From: Castellaniella sp040276085
GTDB lineage: Bacteria > Pseudomonadota > Gammaproteobacteria > Burkholderiales > Burkholderiaceae_B
Direction: 5' to 3'
Length of the DNA stretch: 64,000 nucleotides
NCBI RefSeq assembly: GCF_040276085.1
Contig: NZ_JBELOK010000001.1
Location: 371,280-435,279 of the forward strand
Shown here one piece after another: positions 53,564-62,080 of this stretch. Every line of letters starts with the position of its first letter. Positions within the stretch are counted from its first letter, which is position 1. The notes under the pieces were generated by a model. It worked only from the letters and a program-made list of their open reading frames with translations. It was not told the origin of the DNA and did not search any database. The position numbers and the translations under genes are program-made.

Positions 53564-54025
53564 TCATGGCAGGCGGCGCAAGGCCAGCAACACCACATAC
53601 CCTTTCATGACGCCCAGCAGGCCCAGCAGGAATGCCAGCCAATTAAGCCAGCTCCCCCACTGCCATGCCACCAGAACCACTACCCCGGCTGTCATGAACA
53701 GCTTGAGGAACTCACCCCAAAAAAAGGCGAGGGATCCTGGGTGCTTTGGGCCCAAATACCCGAGCAGCAGCCGCAAAGCAAACAGCGCGTTGGGTACAAA
53801 ATAGGCTGCCGCTCCTATCAGAGCGGAAGCCCCTGCGTCTTTTCCTGCCATTCCCCAGGCACCAAGCACCACCAGCATCCCCGTGAATGCCTGCGCTGCC
53901 AGCGCCCAATATAGGCCAACTCTTGAACGGTGGAGGATCAGGGCGCGATCTGTGTCGGTCAGCTTTAGTGCCTGTGACACCTCACCTGACCCTTCATGCG
54001 AGCCGGATGTGGCCTGATCACCCAT
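53564..54025 (-). CDS. atpI: ATP synthase I-like protein
   Basis: A 153-residue membrane protein with four predicted helices (VGLYWALAAQAFTGMLVVLG; ALIGAAAYFVPNALFALRLL; the LKLFMTAGVVVLVAW segment; LNWLAFLLGLLGVMKGYVVLL), matching AtpI, a factor that helps assemble the c ring or import Mg2+. The ATG at 54025 is preferred over a TTG at 54073. First gene of the operon. Confidence 0.88.
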   Translation of the reverse strand: MGDQATSGSHEGSGEVSQALKLTDTDRALILHRSRVGLYWALAAQAFTGMLVVLGAWGMAGKDAGASALIGAAAYFVPNALFALRLLLGYLGPKHPGSLAFFWGEFLKLFMTAGVVVLVAWQWGSWLNWLAFLLGLLGVMKGYVVLLALRRLP

Positions 54026-54339
54026 GTGTATCCGTTCTTGACCAGGCAAGCTGCCGCCTGGTGCGTTAGTCAAACCCGTGAATTATAGCTGTTTTTGGAT
54101 GAGGGTTTTGCACCCCACCTCAAAAGGCGCACCATTTTAACTCAGATTCTTTGCAAATGCGTGGAAGACTTTGCAACAACCAAGGTACTAGTCCATTTAT
54201 CCGATAAAGGCCGAGGCCCTCGGGCGAATGGCCTAACGTGTCTGCCCTATGGGTAGCCAGGCGATTGCTCCGTACGATGTCCCCCATACCAGTTCGTTGC
54301 AGCAGTTGAGAGGCGGACAGCAGTTAGAGGGGATACATC
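54026..54339. other. Divergent intergenic region between atpI and csgE
   Basis: This 314-bp gap separates the ATP synthase operon (minus) from the curli genes (plus). On the minus strand TATAAT at 54082-54087 is a likely -10. On the plus strand no convincing -10/-35 pair for csgE was found. Two copies of CTTTGCAA lie in the middle (around 54150 and 54170) and a GC-rich run of GGCC motifs near 54209-54233; their meaning is unknown. Confidence 0.5.
54082..54087 (-). promoter_or_regulatory. Candidate -10 element of the atp operon
   Basis: Read on the minus strand this is a perfect TATAAT, about 55 bp upstream of the atpI ATG. The -35 region at the 17-bp distance (CAAAAC) is weak, so the assignment rests on the -10 and position. 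Confidence 0.4.
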
Positions 54340-54783
54340 GTGTGTGCTACCAAGTTACAAGTTACAACGTGTTGCGCACTGGCACTGATGAGCACCCTGG
54401 CGTGGGCACAGGAGCCAGCAGCCACCGAACCAATGGATCGGGGGCAGATCGACAACGAGCCCCTGCGTGGCCTGCTGATCAACCGAACCATCACTGTGAT
54501 GGGCTGGGATTTTTACAAAAGTTTCTCGGAAATCTGGCAAGCGCTGTATCCCAACTCTCAGGACACCCTCACTGTCATTGAGCGCCCCACTGCGCAATAC
54601 GGCAGCGAAATCTGGGTGTCCTATGACAGCCAGACCGTTTACCACACGTTTTTGTCACCGGCCAGATCGCGGGCACGCCAAGAAAGCAAGACCGCCGTAG
54701 CCGCAGTACACGAAAACATCGCAATCATCCAGACACAGCGCCAATTTGTCCAGGACGCCGACCTGGCGCCCAAGGAGATGTAA
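54340..54783 (+). CDS. csgE: Curli secretion specificity factor CsgE
   Basis: A 147-residue periplasmic protein starting at GTG with GAGGGG upstream. The signal peptide is LQVTTCCALALMSTLAWA. The mature part shows GLLINRTITVMGWDFYKSFSEIW and LTVIERPTAQYGSEIWV, aligning with E. coli CsgE (SSIGHDFYRAFSDKW, LTINERPSARWGS). CsgE caps the CsgG pore and gives substrate specificity. First gene of the curli-PNAG cluster; no csgD regulator is adjacent. Confidence 0.92.
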   Translation: MCATKLQVTTCCALALMSTLAWAQEPAATEPMDRGQIDNEPLRGLLINRTITVMGWDFYKSFSEIWQALYPNSQDTLTVIERPTAQYGSEIWVSYDSQTVYHTFLSPARSRARQESKTAVAAVHENIAIIQTQRQFVQDADLAPKEM

Positions 54784-55149
54784 ATGAACACCCGCATACG
54801 CAAAGCTTTGGGCCACCGGGCCGCGCTGCAAGCATCACTGGTTGCGATTGTGTCAACCGCATTTTTAGCCCAGACAGCTGCCGCCGGCCAACTACTGTAC
54901 ACCCCGGTCAATCCGTCGTTTGGGGGCAACGCCCTGAATGGGCCCATGTTGCTTCAAAGCGCACAGGCCCAAAAACGGTATCCCTATCCAATGGACGATC
55001 TGGGGCTCGACAGCATCGGGCAGATATTGCAAACGAACAACGGGTTTTTAATCCAGCGGGGCAACAGCCTGTATTGGGTGGATCTCAATGGCAAGGCGCA
55101 CCCCGTCAATCTGGACGGTTCGGGCTCCACCGACCTGCCGATCAACTAG
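54784..55149 (+). CDS. csgF: Curli nucleation-coupling factor CsgF
   Basis: A 121-residue secreted protein starting directly after the csgE stop. After a signal peptide ending at about AAA, the mature N-terminus GQLLYTPVNPSFGGNALNGPMLLQSAQAQ is nearly the CsgF signature (key part: YTPVNPSFGGNALNG), which plugs into the CsgG channel. The C-terminal half (FLIQRGNSLYWVDLNGKAHPVNL) is more variable. CsgF couples secretion to fibre nucleation at the cell surface. Confidence 0.95.
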   Translation: MNTRIRKALGHRAALQASLVAIVSTAFLAQTAAAGQLLYTPVNPSFGGNALNGPMLLQSAQAQKRYPYPMDDLGLDSIGQILQTNNGFLIQRGNSLYWVDLNGKAHPVNLDGSGSTDLPIN

Positions 55150-55176
55150 GCCTGAGTCCAGAAACGGGGATATGAG

Positions 55177-56127
55177 ATGGATACCTTAACAATGTCGGCC
55201 GGTGTCACACGCATTCAGTGGCGCCGCCTGTGTATCGGGGCTCTTGCCTCTTTGACTCTATCGGCCTGCGCACTGCAAAAGCCGATGAACGTGTCTGACG
55301 AGGCCCAGTTGACGCCAAAAACACCTTCTGCGGTAAACCTGACGCTCCTGCCTCCACCCGCTCATAAGATTGTGGCTGCTGTGTACGGATTTCGGGACGA
55401 AACCGGCCAGTACAAACCTTCGCCTGACAGCGCGTTCTCTACGGCTGTCACACAAGGTGCGGCATCGATGCTAATGAAGGCCTTGAGAGACTCCGGCTGG
55501 TATACACCAGTAGAGCGCGAAGGCCTGCAGTCTTTGCTGACAGAGCGCCGGGTACTGCGCGCAGTGGATGAAAACGAAAAAAACGGAAACGCCGCCTCCG
55601 TACCCAGCCTGCTGCCCGCGTCCATCATCCTTGAAGGCGGCATCGTCGCCTACGACTCCAATACCCGCACCGGAGGCCTGGGCGCCAAGTTTCTGGGTAT
55701 CGGCCTGTCCACGCAATACAGCGTGGATCAAGTCACCATCAATCTGCGCGCAGTGAATGTCATGACCGGCGAGGTGCTCAACAGCGTCTCCACCACCAAG
55801 ACTATCTGGTCGTACGAAATCCATCCCAGCTATTTCCGCTTCGTCAATTACTACGACCTGCTGGAAATCGAAGGTGGCTACACACACAACGAGCCAACCC
55901 AGCTAGCCGTCAAGGAAGCCATCGACGCGGCCGTGATGCACCTGACGGTTCAGGGCATCAAGGACAAGCTCTGGTCCCTGAAACGCCCCACCGACTGGAA
56001 CGACCCAGTGCTTCAGCGATATTTGAACGCCGACCGCGAAACCACAGTGACGACAGTGACCCCTCGTCAAGCAGCTCAGCCGGAAAACGGGGCCACAACC
56101 GACAGCAGCAACACCCAGCCCTCATAA
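55177..56127 (+). CDS. csgG: Curli export pore lipoprotein CsgG
   Basis: A 316-residue outer-membrane lipoprotein (lipobox LTLSAC, Cys31) forming the nonameric curlin export channel. Family segments are VYGFRDETGQYKP, STAVTQGAASMLMKALRDSGW, PVEREGLQSLLTERR, IILEGGIVAYDSNTRTGGLGA and TQYSVDQVTINLRAVNV. At the constriction, E. coli mature Tyr51 and Asn55 correspond to Ser82 and Ala86 here (SPDSAFS versus YPASNFS), while Phe56 is kept as Phe87, so the pore eyelet may be wider. A C-terminal tail rich in Thr, Ser and Asn of about 30 residues follows the usual end. Confidence 0.96.
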   Translation: MDTLTMSAGVTRIQWRRLCIGALASLTLSACALQKPMNVSDEAQLTPKTPSAVNLTLLPPPAHKIVAAVYGFRDETGQYKPSPDSAFSTAVTQGAASMLMKALRDSGWYTPVEREGLQSLLTERRVLRAVDENEKNGNAASVPSLLPASIILEGGIVAYDSNTRTGGLGAKFLGIGLSTQYSVDQVTINLRAVNVMTGEVLNSVSTTKTIWSYEIHPSYFRFVNYYDLLEIEGGYTHNEPTQLAVKEAIDAAVMHLTVQGIKDKLWSLKRPTDWNDPVLQRYLNADRETTVTTVTPRQAAQPENGATTDSSNTQPS

Positions 56128-56164
56128 AGCAGACAGCTGCTCTCGCACTGACTTGGAGTAAACC

Positions 56165-56716
56165 ATGAACACACGGTACCCCCCGATCCAATGGGATCAC
56201 CTGAAACACAGCGCCACCGCTCTGTTTGCAGGACTGCTGCTGACGACAACCCCGCTAGTTGGCTATTGCAGCAACCCGGATATGTCTTCATTGTCCGAAC
56301 TGCCCCCCACCGAATTAAACGCGTCATCCCTGCATGCAGACACATATCAAAATGGTGTCCTGAACAACAGCCATATCACTCAAAAGGGTGCCTCGGCTGC
56401 GGCTACCGTCACACAAGAGGGCATCAAGAACCAAGCCAGTATCTCGCAAACCGGCGTGAACAATACCGCTGTGTTAGCGCAATACGGCGCTGGTAACGAT
56501 GCATGGATCATGCAAGGCGGCAGCAATAACTCAGGCGACATCACCCAGCAAGGCACCGGCAACCGCGCAAAGCTGGAGCAATACACCAGCAACGCCCATG
56601 CCAGCCTGGGCCAGTTTGGCAATTTCAATCAACTGGCGGTCACACAAACCATCCCGGGTTCGCTGCCGCCAATTATCCAGATCGGCACCGGGCTGAAGTT
56701 AAACGTCATTCGCTAA
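56165..56716 (+). CDS. csgB: Minor curlin-like nucleator (CsgB-like)
   Basis: A 183-residue protein. A long n-region precedes the hydrophobic signal (ATALFAGLLLTTTPLVGYCS). From about residue 60 it has curlin repeats with regularly spaced Gln and Asn (NNSHITQKG, ATVTQEGIKNQASISQTG, NNTAVLAQYGAGNDA, SGDITQQGTGNRAKLEQ, ASLGQFGNFNQLAVTQ). The C-terminus (IPGSLPPIIQIGTGLKLNVIR) leaves the repeat pattern. Gene order before csgA and the divergent ends suggest the nucleator role of CsgB; it could instead be a second structural subunit. Confidence 0.82.
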   Translation: MNTRYPPIQWDHLKHSATALFAGLLLTTTPLVGYCSNPDMSSLSELPPTELNASSLHADTYQNGVLNNSHITQKGASAAATVTQEGIKNQASISQTGVNNTAVLAQYGAGNDAWIMQGGSNNSGDITQQGTGNRAKLEQYTSNAHASLGQFGNFNQLAVTQTIPGSLPPIIQIGTGLKLNVIR

Positions 56717-56760
56717 GCATGCGCAGGGTTATGCAATCAGCCAGGAACATGCTGTTTTTT
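56716..56760 (+). terminator. Weak terminator-like hairpin between csgB and csgA
   Basis: AGCATG (56716-56721) pairs with CATGCT (56748-56753) over a 26-nt loop and is followed by TTTTTT and, after CTG, a second T run. A second small stem ACCCGG/CCGGGT lies at about 56778-56800. Together they could lower read-through or protect the csgB 3' end within the 130-bp gap. Confidence 0.4.
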
Positions 56761-56846
56761 CTGTTTTTTTCTACAAAACCCGGTACCAAGACCGCCGGGT
56801 GGCGTATTTCTCACACAGGTCTTGTTGTCTATAGAGGAACATCATC

Positions 56847-57335
56847 ATGAAAACTCAACTCTGCGTATTGGCATCCGGTCTTGCCCTGGCCTTCTCTGGC
56901 GCAGCAGCCGTTGCCGGCAGCACGGGCAACACGTATCAAGAGGGCTTCGACAACGATGCCACTATTACCCAGGCGTTTAACGGTAATGCATCGGCCCAGA
57001 TCACCCAGAAGTTCGTGAAGAACGTGGCTGAGGCCACCCAAGACGGCAACTGGTATGGCACAGCCAAGATCGATATTTATCAGGACGGTATCAATAACTA
57101 CGCTAAGGCCAAACAAACGCACACCTGGGGTTCCGACTCAAAGATCGTGCAGCTTGGCTGGGGCAACAACGCCAACACCACACAAAGCTGGGGCGGCAAC
57201 CAAACGTCAGACGTCTATCAGCGTGGCTTTGGCAATACTGTCAACGTGACGCAAACTGGTTCCAATCTCAGCGCAACCGCGGTGCAGGTTGGTGTTGCCA
57301 ATACCAGCACCATCACACAAACGGGCGGCTGGTAA
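56847..57335 (+). CDS. csgA: Major curlin-like amyloid subunit (CsgA-like)
   Basis: A 162-residue secreted protein: signal peptide QLCVLASGLALAFSGAAAVA, then curlin-type repeats (NTYQEGFDNDATITQ, SAQITQKF, AKIDIYQDGINNYAKAKQ, SKIVQLGWGNNANTTQ, SDVYQRGFGNTVNVTQTG, ATAVQVGVANTSTITQTG). Gln and Asn sit at the ladder positions of a beta-solenoid amyloid. There are five Trp residues, mostly at turns (NWYG, TWGS, GWGN, SWGGN, GGW), far more than in E. coli CsgA, and no long N-terminal targeting segment like the E. coli N22. GAGGAA precedes the ATG; 130 bp from csgB. Confidence 0.88.
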   Translation: MKTQLCVLASGLALAFSGAAAVAGSTGNTYQEGFDNDATITQAFNGNASAQITQKFVKNVAEATQDGNWYGTAKIDIYQDGINNYAKAKQTHTWGSDSKIVQLGWGNNANTTQSWGGNQTSDVYQRGFGNTVNVTQTGSNLSATAVQVGVANTSTITQTGGW

Positions 57336-57362
57336 GCAACACGCGCGCAAGCGCTTATGTTC

Positions 57363-57397
57363 CCCGGTGGGATGCCTGACAAGGGCGGCCCACCGGG
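57363..57397 (+). terminator. Hairpin between csgA and the csgC-pga genes
   Basis: CCCGGTGGG (57363-57371) pairs perfectly with CCCACCGGG (57389-57397) across 17 nt and is followed by only three T residues. It lies 28 bp after csgA. A partial terminator or RNA-protecting hairpin here would give more csgA than downstream message. Confidence 0.6.
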
Positions 57398-57428
57398 TTT
57401 GCCACTCGGCAACTCTCGGAAAACGATC

Positions 57429-57746
57429 ATGATGACCCCGGATATCAATCTGCAAGTGTGGCTTGATACTGTTGCTGGCACTCAACCGGCAATGATCGTC
57501 CCCTATGTGCAGGGCCCTGAAAACAGCACGCTGCATTATCAGCTGACCGCCACCAAGCAAGGCGTCAGCGGCACATCCACTATCCAGCAAAGTGGCGATG
57601 TGCGTTTGCAGGCCAATACCCCCACCGCACTGACACGGTTTTCGCTCTCCGTCGGAGATCAGGACAAGTGCACGATCAAACTGATTTTGTATGCCGGCAG
57701 CCAGGCGGCCAGCCATTATCAGTTTGACTGTCCCAAAGCCCACTAA
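57429..57746 (+). CDS. CsgC/CsgH-like curli amyloid-inhibiting chaperone
   Basis: A 105-residue beta-rich protein. GVSGTSTIQQSGDVRLQANTP followed by TALTRFSLSVGDQDKCTIKLIL (given in two parts) lines up with E. coli CsgC (GSSGQSQTKQEKTLSLPANQPIAL, LSLNISPDDRVKIVV), so it is a CsgC/CsgH relative that would block early curlin polymerisation in the periplasm. No signal peptide is visible from either the ATG at 57429 or the open frame start at 57357; E. coli CsgC has one. pgaA begins 24 bp later. Confidence 0.7.
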   Translation: MMTPDINLQVWLDTVAGTQPAMIVPYVQGPENSTLHYQLTATKQGVSGTSTIQQSGDVRLQANTPTALTRFSLSVGDQDKCTIKLILYAGSQAASHYQFDCPKAH

Positions 57747-57770
57747 CACTTCTCGATCGCGAGGCCCACC

Positions 57771-60032
57771 TTGTCTACCCGCCTTTTGCCCATCGCTTTT
57801 ACATTTTGTATGGTATTGGCACTGCCCGACATTGCCATGTGTGCCTCAATACAAAAGTATGACACTCTGATACAAGAGGCGCGCTCCCATCGGGATGCGC
57901 AGCAATGGGATCAGGCCTTGGCGCTTTTCAAGGAAGGTGAACAGCAGTTTCCACAGCTATCTGCGTTCACGCACGGTTACATCATGACCTTGGCCGATGC
58001 TGGCCGCACAGAGCAAGCCATCCGCCTGGGGCGTCAACTGGCGTCCAGACATCCCGATAGTGCAGACAGCCACCTGGTGCTTGAATACGCGTATTACCAA
58101 GCGCACCGGCCCTACGACGCACTGGAATCCGCCGCTCAGGCGTACCGTCTGTCACCAGGCAAAGCATACGTGGTGCGTTCGTATATTCAGGCCTTGCAAC
58201 GCGCCCGGCTGTCTCAGGCGGCCCTGAATCTAGCTAACACCCACCCGGGGGTTCTTAAGCCGGCAGAAATACGTGCGCTGCAAACAGATGTCGCCGCGCA
58301 GCTTACCCGCGCGGCAGCGGCTGAGTCCCGTGGCGAGGCAGACCGATTTTTGGTAGCCGATCGGGCATTGGCAATGTATGACACCCTGATCCCGCAATGG
58401 GAAGCCCTTGGGCCCTCTGCCCAGCCACAACTGAACCGCGCCAAGGCAGACCGCCTCCAGGCCCTCCAAGAACGTCAGCGTTGGGCGGAGGTTGCCAGCA
58501 GCTACGAATCCATGCAGGCTGCCGGCATCCCTATACCCAACTATGCACTGGGCGATGTCGCTGCAGCATATCTGGCATTGCATCAACCCGAGAAAGCGGC
58601 ACCGCTCTTTGAAAAATCACTGGCTGCTTCCGCGGAAGCCCGCCCATCGGCAGACGTGCTGACCGATACCACCGGCCTGTTTTACGCCCTGACTGAATCT
58701 GGGCACTACGCCACCGCCAACGAAGCGCTACACAGCCAGGATGACAAGCTGCCAACGTGGATCGTGAACAAAGGAGACCCCAGGCAACGGCCTAATCCAC
58801 TCAAGCTGGATGTCGCCCAGACTCAGGCCCTGGGGATGCTCTATGAAAACCACACACTGAAGGCCCAGGCCCAGCTGGATGAAATGGTGACTGCTGCGCC
58901 AGAAAATGCCAGTCTACGCACAGCAAGATCGCAGGTGTACCTCGCACGGGATCATCCGCGTGCCGCCGAAAAAGACTTGAAGATTGCTGAAAACCAGACG
59001 CCCAGGTCGATCGAGGTTGAGCTCAATCAGGCCTCAGCCGCCATGGACTTGCAAGAATGGGGCCAGGCTGAGCTGCTGCACGACGACCTGATGGCACGCG
59101 CACCCGAAGACATCGCTGTGCAACGGATCGACCGTGTCTGGAAAGTACACAACATGGCCGAATGGCGGGTCACGGCCAGCCGCGGCGTCACCAGCGACAG
59201 CCCGGTACTGGGTAGCCACGAATGGAACCTGGATACAGTTTTGTATTCACCGCCCATCAATAAAAACTGGCGGGTGTTTGCAGGCACCGGCTATTCCGAA
59301 GCCGATTTTGACGAAGGCACAGGCCATTACAGCTGGACGCGCGCGGGCGCCGAGTGGCGTAGTCGGGATATCACCGCTCAGGCAGAAGTATCAGGCAATC
59401 GTTATGGGCACGGCACAAAAACTGGTGCGGCTGCCACTATTTCTGTGGATCTCAATGACCATTGGCAGGTGGGGGCCGGTGCTGCCTGGCGCTCTCGCGA
59501 AACCCCCCTGAGGGCCCTGAAAAACGACATTACCTCGAACAGTCTGCAGGCTTCCTTGCGCTGGCGTGGCGACGAACGTCGCGAATGGACGTTGTCAGTA
59601 ACGCCCTCGTTTTTCTCGGATGGGAATAACCGGCTGGAAGCCCGACTGAATGGCCGCCAGCGCCTGTACACAACTCCCACCATCAAGCTGGACGCCTTGT
59701 TCGAGATCTCTGCGTCGCATAACTCGCACGACGACAACGCAAATTACTTCAATCCGAAGTCAGACCTCACGGTTGTGCCGGCCTTGCAACTTACCCACAC
59801 CCTATATCAGCGCTACGAGAAAACCTGGGAGCAGCAGTTTTTGCTGGGAGCAGGTACGTACGCACAACAGCACCATGGCACCGGGGCAATCATCACGGTG
59901 GGCTATGGGCAACGCTATCGCTATAACGACGTGCTGGACGTCGGCTTTATGGTAACCGGCACCTCCCGCCCCTATGACGGCCAACGGGAGCGCGACTACA
60001 ACTTCCTCGTCAATATGACGTACCGGTTTTGA
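57771..60032 (+). CDS. pgaA: Poly-beta-1,6-GlcNAc export porin PgaA
   Basis: A 753-residue outer-membrane protein starting at TTG with GAGG upstream. After a signal peptide (LLPIAFTFCMVLALPDIAMC) come TPR repeats to about residue 470 (YDTLIQEARSHRDAQQWDQAL, LVLEYAYYQAHRPYDALESAAQAY parts, IEVELNQASAAMDLQEWGQAE parts). The last about 270 residues are a beta barrel ending in the terminal Phe of RDYNFLVNMTYRF. It exports deacetylated PNAG. The stop lies 14 bp before pgaB. Confidence 0.93.
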   Translation: MSTRLLPIAFTFCMVLALPDIAMCASIQKYDTLIQEARSHRDAQQWDQALALFKEGEQQFPQLSAFTHGYIMTLADAGRTEQAIRLGRQLASRHPDSADSHLVLEYAYYQAHRPYDALESAAQAYRLSPGKAYVVRSYIQALQRARLSQAALNLANTHPGVLKPAEIRALQTDVAAQLTRAAAAESRGEADRFLVADRALAMYDTLIPQWEALGPSAQPQLNRAKADRLQALQERQRWAEVASSYESMQAAGIPIPNYALGDVAAAYLALHQPEKAAPLFEKSLAASAEARPSADVLTDTTGLFYALTESGHYATANEALHSQDDKLPTWIVNKGDPRQRPNPLKLDVAQTQALGMLYENHTLKAQAQLDEMVTAAPENASLRTARSQVYLARDHPRAAEKDLKIAENQTPRSIEVELNQASAAMDLQEWGQAELLHDDLMARAPEDIAVQRIDRVWKVHNMAEWRVTASRGVTSDSPVLGSHEWNLDTVLYSPPINKNWRVFAGTGYSEADFDEGTGHYSWTRAGAEWRSRDITAQAEVSGNRYGHGTKTGAAATISVDLNDHWQVGAGAAWRSRETPLRALKNDITSNSLQASLRWRGDERREWTLSVTPSFFSDGNNRLEARLNGRQRLYTTPTIKLDALFEISASHNSHDDNANYFNPKSDLTVVPALQLTHTLYQRYEKTWEQQFLLGAGTYAQQHHGTGAIITVGYGQRYRYNDVLDVGFMVTGTSRPYDGQRERDYNFLVNMTYRF

Positions 60033-60046
60033 CCAGGGAACACGCC

Positions 60047-62068
60047 ATGTCTTCAATTCATACTTTCGCACGGTTTCTGTTCCTGTCCTGCTGCCTGGTG
60101 ATATTGGCGGGCTGCGCACGCGACATCCCTGCTTTCTTGCCCCCTGCCGACCGCCCAATGGAGGCAACCAATCTTCCATGGCCGCATAACCACGTGCTGA
60201 CGCTGGCCTACCACGACATCGAAGACAGCGACCCCGACCAGACCTTTGTGTCCGTACGCACAGACCTGTTCGTCGCCCAGATGCAATGGCTGCATGACAA
60301 TGGCTACCAGGCTGTTTCCGTAGATCAGATTCTGGCGGCACGCAACGGCGGTGCAGCCTTGCCGCCAAAATCTGTACTGCTGACGTTTGACGACGGATTC
60401 CGCAGCTTTTACACGCGTGTTTTCCCGATACTGAAAGCCATGAGCTGGCCTGCGGTGTGGGCGCCCGTGGGTAAATGGCTGGATACGCCGCCTGATGAGA
60501 CAGTCATGTTTGGCAACCAGGCAATACCTAGAAGCCGCTTTGGCACATGGGCACAGGTTCGCGAAGTCGCCCGCTCCGGGCTGGTTGAGATTGGCTCGCA
60601 CACCAACAACCTGCACCACGGCATTCTGGCAAACCCCCAGGGCAATCGCGAACCCGCCGCAGCCACCCGCCAGTACGATCCGGCCACGCATACCTACGAA
60701 ACCGAAGCAGCCTACCGGCGGCGCATTGACGCGGATGTGCAAGCCATTACCCGCAAATTACGCGAGGTCACCGGCAAGGCACCCCGGGTATGGGTATGGC
60801 CTTATGGCGCTGCCAACGGCATTGCCCTCGACATCATCCGCAAACATGGCTATCAGATGGCCCTGACACTGGATGACGGCCTGGGCAATCTGCAGCAGCT
60901 GATGTCCATGCCACGGGTACTGATCACCGACTCTCCCGATATGGTTGAATTCGCCCGCACCATTTTGGGCGTGGAGCCAGCACCCATCATCCGGATGGCT
61001 CAGGTCGATCTCGATTATGTCTACGACCCCAATCCTGCACAGATGGACAAAAACCTGGGTGTCCTGGTGCAACGGATTGCAGACATGAAGATCAATACGG
61101 TTTTTTTGCAGGCCTATGCTGATCCAAACGGCGACGGACTGGCCCGATCCGTATATTTTCCCAATCACTGGCTGCCCATGCGCGCAGACCTGTTCAACCG
61201 CGCCGTATGGCAGCTACAGACACGAGCCAACGTCAAGGTCTATGCCTGGATGCCCGTGCTGAGTTTCGATCTTGCACCAAACATCCACCGGGTAAGCCGC
61301 TGGGACCCCGCCCACCCAGACAAGGCGCCGGCACCCGACCCACAGCAATATCAGCGCCTGTCTCCCTTTGATCCTCAGGCAAGAGCGGCGATTGCCGGTT
61401 TGTACGCAGACATGGCCGCCAGCGCTCCCATCAGCGGGATTCTTTTCCACGATGACGCGATCCTGTCCGACTTTGAGGATGCCAGCCCACCCGCACTGGC
61501 GGCCTATCGGCAAGCGGGCCTGCCCGACGCCATCCCTGCCCTGCGCAAAGATGCCGGCACGTTGCAGCGCTGGACACGATTCAAGAGTCAGAGCCTTATC
61601 CAACTAACCAACAACCTCACCCGGCAAGTCAGGGCCATACGTGGGCCCCAGGTAATCACTGCACGCAATATCTTTGCAGAGCCCATTCTCAACCCCGAGA
61701 GCGAAACATGGTTTGCGCAAAACTTCGACGACTTCCTGCAGACCTACGACTGGACCGTTCCCATGGCCATGCCACTGATGGAGCAGGTGCCGGCCGCACA
61801 GGCGGACAAGTGGCTTGAACATCTGGTAGCCACCATCAAACAGCATCCGGGCGCACTCTCGCGCACGATTGTGGAACTGCAGGCCCGTGACTGGAACCAG
61901 CCTGGCCAACCACCTGTCAACGACAACACGCTGACGCGTTGGATGCACGGCTTACGACTCCAGGGTGTCCCAAGCTTCGGCTTCTATCCCTACGACTTTG
62001 GCCAAAACCAGCCCGCGATGGAATCCATCCGGCCGGCGCTCTCAAACGCCTGGTACCCCTACCACTAA
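60047..62068 (+). CDS. pgaB: PNAG N-deacetylase PgaB
   Basis: A 673-residue two-domain lipoprotein (lipobox LVILAGC). The N-terminal NodB-type deacetylase has LTFDDGF with Asp115-Asp116 and the metal His185 and His190 in GSHTNNLHHG, plus WPYGAANG. The C-terminal domain from about residue 310 (VDLDYVYDPNPAQMDKNLG, VFLQAYADPNGDGLARSVYFPN in parts, FHDDAILSDFEDASP) is the GH153-type PNAG-binding/hydrolase domain. Partial deacetylation lets the polymer exit through PgaA. ATG 60047 follows AGGGA. Confidence 0.96.
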   Translation: MSSIHTFARFLFLSCCLVILAGCARDIPAFLPPADRPMEATNLPWPHNHVLTLAYHDIEDSDPDQTFVSVRTDLFVAQMQWLHDNGYQAVSVDQILAARNGGAALPPKSVLLTFDDGFRSFYTRVFPILKAMSWPAVWAPVGKWLDTPPDETVMFGNQAIPRSRFGTWAQVREVARSGLVEIGSHTNNLHHGILANPQGNREPAAATRQYDPATHTYETEAAYRRRIDADVQAITRKLREVTGKAPRVWVWPYGAANGIALDIIRKHGYQMALTLDDGLGNLQQLMSMPRVLITDSPDMVEFARTILGVEPAPIIRMAQVDLDYVYDPNPAQMDKNLGVLVQRIADMKINTVFLQAYADPNGDGLARSVYFPNHWLPMRADLFNRAVWQLQTRANVKVYAWMPVLSFDLAPNIHRVSRWDPAHPDKAPAPDPQQYQRLSPFDPQARAAIAGLYADMAASAPISGILFHDDAILSDFEDASPPALAAYRQAGLPDAIPALRKDAGTLQRWTRFKSQSLIQLTNNLTRQVRAIRGPQVITARNIFAEPILNPESETWFAQNFDDFLQTYDWTVPMAMPLMEQVPAAQADKWLEHLVATIKQHPGALSRTIVELQARDWNQPGQPPVNDNTLTRWMHGLRLQGVPSFGFYPYDFGQNQPAMESIRPALSNAWYPYH

Positions 62069-62080
62069 GGAATCCACGAC

